The notes beneath the pieces were generated by a model. It searched no databases. It worked only from the letters and a program-made list of their open reading frames with translations, and was not told where the DNA came from. Of a DNA stretch of 64,000 nt, positions 57,906-64,000 are shown one piece after another. Position 1 is the stretch's first letter. Each line of letters opens with the position of its first letter. The translations under genes were made by a program, and so were the position numbers. The DNA comes from Sipunculus nudus (lineage: Eukaryota; Annelida; Sipuncula; Golfingiida; Sipunculidae): positions 9,755,019 to 9,819,018 of the forward strand of contig CM049306.1 of the NCBI GenBank assembly GCA_026874595.1, written 5' to 3'.

Positions 57906-60900
57906 AGCTATAGTATGTGTGGAATTTTGTTTAGGTCATTGATAATGCAGAATAAATAAAAAAATGCAATAGAGATGCAGTAGAATAATCATAAAGTAGT
58001 AAATGTAATTAATTTTTCATTCATCTTCAAATGATTACTGCATGACTCCTACACAGACTAATGAGCCCTTTGAAAAGCATGCTGTGTAAATTGGTCTCCT
58101 GTTGAGACCTTTGACTTAAGCTCTGATGTTGGTTATTAAATATATATTAGCTGAAAACTAAACAAGAGTTTTGATGGATAATCATATGGCATGGATAATT
58201 AAATATAATGATTTTATATGGCAAGGGACATTTTAAGTGTCATATCCAAAGCAAAATACCAGCCATTAATAATAAATCCTTTTGTCATGATAAATCATTC
58301 ATTTAGTACTAAAGATATGAAATGATGAAAGCGACTAGAATAATAAAGAGACAGTGAGAATAATGGTGGCACATGGGTGCACATATTAAATATGTTGTTT
58401 TCTGTTAATGTGGTAATTAATTTCTGATAGGTCTCCGTACATGACAAGATACCATCTTTCTTTGTATATGAATATTGTTATATGAATAAGATACATGGGT
58501 CCAGTAGCTAGCGAGACTGAAATACTTCTTCCTGTATGTTTTGTGATGGCAAACGGGGAGAAAAACAATGAGTTAAACAAAAACAAGAGACAAAAATTGC
58601 AAACCCCTGCTAAAAAGTGTCATATATAAACTAGATCAAACAATAGATCATTGCTAAAACATAGTGAATTCTATCTGGATATTGTTATATTTCTCTCGTG
58701 TGTTACACATTGTATAGTGATTCTGCAAGTATCTCTATGTTAAATCCTGGCTGGTTTGGTTAAGTGGTACTGGTAATTCTCCTTATACACTCTATCAATA
58801 ACTGCATGTCATGTATGATCAATAGTATGTGTATACTACAGACAGACAAACTAGCAAACTATGGACAGATAACAATAATAAAACACATGAATCATAAACA
58901 TCCATAATATAAAATATGGGTCATGAATATCCACCAAAATCCATTGGTAGATGATATGTTATTAATTATGTATTAAATTTACACACAAATCTTGAATGGT
59001 ACTCTGTGGGTCTGCAAAAAAATCCTGAACCATACATTTTTCTGGGTCCATACAAAAATTTAAGTGTGAGAGCAAATATTTGACTTGTTGTAGCAGACCA
59101 GAGGAAAACTGGGGGAGCATGCTTACTGGACAGGTATATAGATATTGCTGTTGGTTTGTTCATTCAAATGTTTTCTTTGCTGTAGCTCCATTGCTGAAAG
59201 GGTTACATTGAAGAAAGATTTGAGGCTGTATTTATCAATAAGGTTGTAAAAAAAGGACTGGTATTGCAGGTACAAAGCCTTAGAATGGTTGCCTTCATTA
59301 CTAAATACCTACTGAGCCAGTCATGAAACCATAGCTACTGTTCTGTTAACCTGAACCGCTCTGACCTGTGTACAACATTGCTACATGCAACCAGTGATAA
59401 TAGATTGTCATGTGAAAATTTTCTGCCAGTTAAGCCTTATATCCTAGATATGTACCTGTAATGCAAAAGGAAACCACCCCCCCCCCCCACATGATGGGGG
59501 CTTGCATGCCTTAAAAGGTATAAGGATAAAGGTATTAGTATACAGTATATACTATATAGTTGCCTACAGTAGGATTACTTAATTATTACCATTCCACATG
59601 ATTATTAAATAGCCGTAGATATGTAAAGGTGGGAGCTTTTGGTTAATTTTGTGGGCTTCAAGTGCATCCCCAAGCTTTTACAGGTAGTGTGCACATGCTG
59701 TTAACTTGATACTATGCTCCACATCCAAGGGGACGCTCAAATCCCCTTGGCAGTGCTCTTCTTCATTCAGTGTTGTACTGATTTTCACACTGAGCAAGTT
59801 TAATACATGTATTCAGACTAATTATGCCACTGTTGCCAGGGAATGCTCCAAATTATAGTGCACATCTTATATGTCAGATGTCACTTTAATTTTCATTGGA
59901 ACCACAAATACTAGTGGAAGAAATTATTTGTAAAATATTTGATAATTAAAGAAGAAAAATGACCAATGATAATATCAATTATTGATAATTTTTTGTAGCT
60001 TACATAGTACTGCTAAATCTGCTGTACAGAATAATAGATAAAATATTGACCGATCAAATAAAGCCTGATATGTACATAATGCTGAAATGTCAAGGTAACG
60101 GCCTGGCTGTTGTCTTTTGGTACCTGCAAAGGGGTTCAGTTTTAATTATGTTCACTATTTATTGTCTTGTCTTTCTTATATCTCTGATAGAAATATGTTA
60201 GTTTATCCGAATAATATGATTTCATGAGATCTGCATACTTAATTATTTTTGATCATTCATTGAAAAATGCAACCAGTGTAATTGTATATGACAGAAAATG
60301 ACCAGTCATCAAAATAATTGATTAATTAATTGGTACACCACTTACAAACAGCATCAGTGTATCGATACAAGTACATCTTCCATACCAACATGATATCTGA
60401 CGATGCATCACAATGTTTTGTTGCTGTGGTATGTCATTACAGCACTAATGACAATGCTCTCATTGATGTTTGTGAGGTTCTACATACCTTCAGTTGGCCA
60501 TACGAAATGAAATATGAAAGTAAAGATATGTGTTCAGTCATTTGCAGTGTTTACATTTCTAGAATTAGAAACTAGTTATTGCAATAAACGAAATAATGTG
60601 AGACTGCTTTGAAAAATATGTGCTTTGTGGAAAAAAAAATTTATTTCATTAATAATCCCTTTCTGGACTTGATTTATAATAATAATTACATTAATTGATT
60701 AATAAATCACATGGTATGCATCTGTTTGTCAGAGGCTTCAAGGGATAGAGGGATCTAGATAATTAAGCTGCTTCAGTTCAGTTTTGGGCTCATATCTTTA
60801 GTGAGTTCAATAGAAAATATATAAATTTGTTAAACGTTTTTTTTAAGGAAAAATGTCTGTCACCTTAAAAATAGAACATTACTGCATGTTTTATTTAAAA

Positions 60901-61321
60901 CAGTTATTTCATTATTACTAATCAATTTTGTTGTCTGTAATGAGTTCTTTGGAAGGACTGAATATCATATGGAAGTCAAATTTCTTCCTTACGTGTATAG
61001 AAATGTTTAACAGAATTATGTATATTGAAATATATGTCTACATTCTGTGTTCAAGCAATGATCAGAGTTTATTATCTAATATTAGTCCATATCGGCCACC
61101 CAGCTCATAAAGCAAAACAATGCCCTATAATGGTCAAGGTCATGGTTTACATAATGGACAAGGTTTACTGAGGATCAGTTTTAGTTTGATTTGCCTATGG
61201 CATGAAAAAACAGTAAATATATATCTGCCTCTGTGTGTCTCAGTAGGTTTAAAATTGGTAAAGAAAACTGAAAGCCTATGTCTGTACACAAATGCCTTGG
61301 GAAATATGTACTTATTCTGAT
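57906..61321. other. unassigned stretch
   Basis: A poly-C run lies at about 59477-59488. Only short frames without domains are present, and no repeat family was recognised. Confidence 0.4.
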
Positions 61322-61385
61322 TACACCAAGCTGTGGCAGACTTGAACCCAGGTGAGGCAAGAATATTAACCACTAACCATGGTTT
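61322..61385 (-). repeat. tRNA-like SINE head
   Basis: On the minus strand, TGGTTAGTGGTTAA resembles an A box and GGTTCAAGTC a B box, about 20 bases apart. A complete cloverleaf is not evident, and no body matching the other SINEs could be traced. Confidence 0.4.
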
Positions 61386-61961
61386 GCTGCTAACTTTATA
61401 TGACTTCAGTCTGCTCCACCAGAGGGTGCCCTTTGAATATTTGTGATTATTCTCTTAAACCTAAATATTATCACACAAATTGACACTAAAGCTCATGAGG
61501 GAGCAAAGGCCTATTAGAGATGTAAAAATTACATAACAAAAACCAACATGTCTATTTTGCAACCTTTTGTTTCTTTGTAACATTTTGGACGAGTCACATG
61601 GCCTCTCTCATGGGTTAGCAGACTCACTTTGACAATTACATTTTTTATGATATTTTTTAAACTTAACAACCTATTACAGTTTTTAAATGTATTTGTTTGA
61701 GCATATGGCCAGTGACATTGGCCTTCATCAGTTTGGCTGTAAAATAATATGTTATCTTAGATTTTGATTTTAATGAATTACTTAAACAGTTTATTCTAGA
61801 TAATTGGGCATTTGCCTTATTTCTCCTTTGCAGCTTACTTTCTGGATCTGATCTGTGAGTTTAAGAAAAGATTAACAAATTTCAGTGGGTGCCCTATTGT
61901 GGAAGAGACACAAGTATCAGTGACAATGCATACATACCAAGAACCTGTTCCAGTATATATA
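61386..61961. other. unassigned stretch
   Basis: No supported feature. Confidence 0.4.
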
Positions 61962-62113
61962 GCAAACCAGGTGAGAACATGATACATAAGAGGTTACAGA
62001 GTAGGTCCGATGTGGGAAAGGTAGATGAGTGTGCACACAAGCCTGATTTTTAAATTTTCCATACCAAACAAATCCTGGTAACCTCTTATGTATCACGCCC
62101 AAACCTGGTTTGA
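61962..62113. repeat. inverted repeat with about 36-bp arms
   Basis: TGATACATAAGAGGTTAC (61980-61997) pairs perfectly with 62078-62095. AAACCAGGT (61964-61972) pairs with ACCTGGTTT just outside. The 80-base loop includes AAATTTTCCATACC. It could be a small palindromic MITE. A 61-codon minus frame spans it and is not a gene. Confidence 0.75.
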
Positions 62114-62154
62114 TATTTATTACCCAACCAGCTGTAGGAATGCATATTTTTTTC

Positions 62155-62565
62155 GAGTAAATTTAAAATATGAAGAGGGACTATTTCTTTATAGTAAATA
62201 TTTTAATATGAAATTTTATTGATGCCTGACATGTATAACATGACTTGTATTCCTACACCCACATGCATATTCTTACATAGAACTAAAGTGATCCATGTTA
62301 AACATAAGAAATTAAATCTATAACCCTCTTTCACTCTTTATATAATAGCTAATTGTCAGTTTCAAAATTTATGGATGTCATTATCACTTACCAGCTACAT
62401 GCATATGTTTAATTTCAAAATAATAAGAGGCTATATTTCGAAGTAGTAAACATTTTATATGGTATTTCATTGATGTCTGACACGTCACACATTGCGATTC
62501 TTACACAAACAGTGATTCATATAAATCATAAGAAAAATTAAATTTGTAACCCTCTAAAATGCAAC
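62155..62565. repeat. diverged tandem duplication, period about 250 bp
   Basis: Bases 62155-62335 and 62412-62565 share, in order, AATA(A/T)(G/T)AAGAGG-type starts, TTTTAT(A/T)(G/T)G, CATTGATG(C/T)CTGACA(C/T)GT, CATAAGAAA(A/T)(A/T)AAAT and TAACCCTCT. Identity is moderate. Confidence 0.55.
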
Positions 62566-63171
62566 TATAATTATAAGTCCTAAGCCTGTTTGGAGGTATG
62601 GAACTCATGAAAATACATGTATGATGCGGGGCCGAACAGGTGAGGCATAAAATTAATTAAATAAGTTAAGTGTTAGGCTTAGGCTAAACAACTGATAACA
62701 GTATTAACATAAACAGACATGCATGAGCACAAATATGGGTTGGTAAGTAAAACTGGTAGCATCCTTGATAACTGTGAGAACTTGAATGAAACGGGGTTCA
62801 TCACAAAAAGTTGTGTTTACATCTGACAATCAATGCTATGTGTACATGCGTAAAAATATACTAAAATAAGGCAGTCTGCTTAAAAGTGAAGGAGACGTTT
62901 GTGAATTAACTTTTTATTCATGATATATAAATAAAAACTATATATGTACAGTTATGATAATGTTCTTAAAATATGTTTCCAAATAGATTTTATAACATTA
63001 AAGACTTGAGATAGTAAAGTGAATGGTTATAACATAATTTTTTTTAATGTTTTGTTATATCCTGTTATAATTTGTTATTTTGATATGTTATTTTTTTCAT
63101 TCTATTTAAATTATTACATTTTAGAAATGTCATATGAAAAAATTCTCATAACTCTTTTAGAATATAGTTGT
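62566..63171. other. unassigned stretch
   Basis: No supported feature. Confidence 0.4.
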
Positions 63172-63744
63172 ATCCCCAGACAAAGTCGGGGGATACTATG
63201 TTTTCATACCGGTCCCACCGCTGCCACCGCCGCCGCCACATATAAATCTTGTTGGAGCAATAACCCAAAAAATATTTCACGGAAAATTACCAAACTTGGT
63301 ATATGTATAGATATGGGTAAGAGGACGACGCCTATTTAAAATGAGGTCATGACCTTGACTAGGAGAGTGTCCTTGACCTTGAATAAGTCCAATTTTGGGG
63401 AAAATCACACAAATTCTTTAATATCTCAAGAAATCTTGCATGGATTTATCCCAAAATCAAGTTGATGGAAGATCATGGATAGGGTTGTCATGTTCCAGAA
63501 ACTGGTGGCACCACCTATTATTCTTTGTTTTCGTGCCGTTTAATACCCCCAAAATTGCCACCTTACAGTACTGTGAGCATTATAAGTCAAAAACTAATGG
63601 ACAGATTTCTTTTATATTATGCATATACATAGGTATGGGTTATGGGATGATGCTTATTTAAATTGGGGTCATGACCTTTCCTATAATAGTGGCCTTGACC
63701 TTGAATATTGCCATATTTGGTGAAAATCACACACTTCTTATGAT
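63172..63744 (+). mobile_element. family B repeat element, 5' part
   Basis: The head TCCCCAGACAAAGTCGGGGG hairpin, ATACTATG and a CCGCCGCCGCC block match 30749 closely. Nearly two core units follow, with CTGGTGGCACCACCT at about 63503. At about 63745 the text switches to family D. Confidence 0.75.
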
Positions 63745-64000
63745 ATCTCCAGTGTTGATAGCCATATGGATTTCAAACATGACTTATGTATGGCCCACCA
63801 CTAAAGTAAGAACGCTATAGGTTCTAGGGTCATGAGGTCAAAGGTCAAGGTCACTGGACTGGCATTTTAAAAGATACTGTGGATGCATTTTAAGCCAAAC
63901 TTTCATCCCAGGTCTTCCATCTTGAATATATAGCTCACTTGCCAATAGTGGATGATCCATATAAATTTTCGGGTCACAAGGTCAAAGGCTTTTATTGATG
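63745..64000 (+). repeat. family D core, fused to B and cut by the window end
   Basis: GGATTTCAAAC, GGCCCACCACTAAAG, GGTCATGAGGTCAAAGGTCA and GCCAATAG match the D core at 13500-14560. No D head is present, so the join with B is internal. Confidence 0.75.

Noticed and set aside
61322-61385. functional tRNA gene
   Set aside because: A- and B-box-like words are present but no complete cloverleaf with paired acceptor arms could be drawn.

Overview
The window looks like a piece of a eukaryotic nuclear genome from a marine invertebrate. A bivalve mollusc or related lophotrochozoan is my best guess. The evidence is the AT-rich sequence, the absence of dense coding, the microsatellites, and above all the large number of hairpin-headed repeats with tandem cores and GTCCGTC-rich starts, a style I associate with bivalve genomes. 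The species assignment is inference. I find no convincing host protein-coding exon, rRNA gene or functional tRNA gene. The window could be intergenic or lie inside large introns.

The only recognisable proteins belong to one decayed Ty3/Gypsy LTR retrotransposon on the minus strand (48464-54889). It has 171-bp LTRs, a 5-bp target duplication, a primer binding site, a purine tract, and a gag-pol frame (Gag, zinc knuckles, protease, reverse transcriptase, RNase H, integrase). That frame is broken by three in-frame TGA codons and three single-base indels. Its gag is split by a 1402-bp non-autonomous DNA element (52428-53829) with 23-bp terminal inverted repeats and a TA target duplication.

Most of the rest is made of at least six families of non-coding repeats, named A-F here, which share one architecture. 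Each has a 5' hairpin head, a core of tandem units (about 290-340 bp, or about 670 bp), and a tail that repeats one head arm, followed by a second short hairpin and a TTGTT or CTAGTTT end. Many cores carry the palindrome GGTGGCGCCACC. These elements are inserted into each other. The clearest case runs from 45152 to 55153: family F is interrupted by A, A carries D-type sequence, D carries the Gypsy element, and the Gypsy element carries the DNA transposon. Uninterrupted relatives elsewhere in the window confirm the F/A junction and a second nest of A inside C.

Layout: 0-9 kb holds minisatellites, inverted-repeat elements and a SINE-like repeat in otherwise unassigned sequence. 11.5-13 kb holds a microsatellite and a 36-bp minisatellite that happens to stay open for 253 codons. 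13.4-14.9 kb is a family D tandem array. 16.3-17.2 kb is a compact F element. 20.5-26.9 kb is an A/C/D cluster with a SINE insertion. 30.7-37.2 kb is a B, C/A and F/C cluster. 39.6-45 kb holds a 43-bp tandem repeat, E, A and B. 45-55 kb is the nested stack. 55-63 kb is mostly unassigned, with scattered SINE-like and foldback sequences. 63.2-64 kb is a B/D chimera running off the end.
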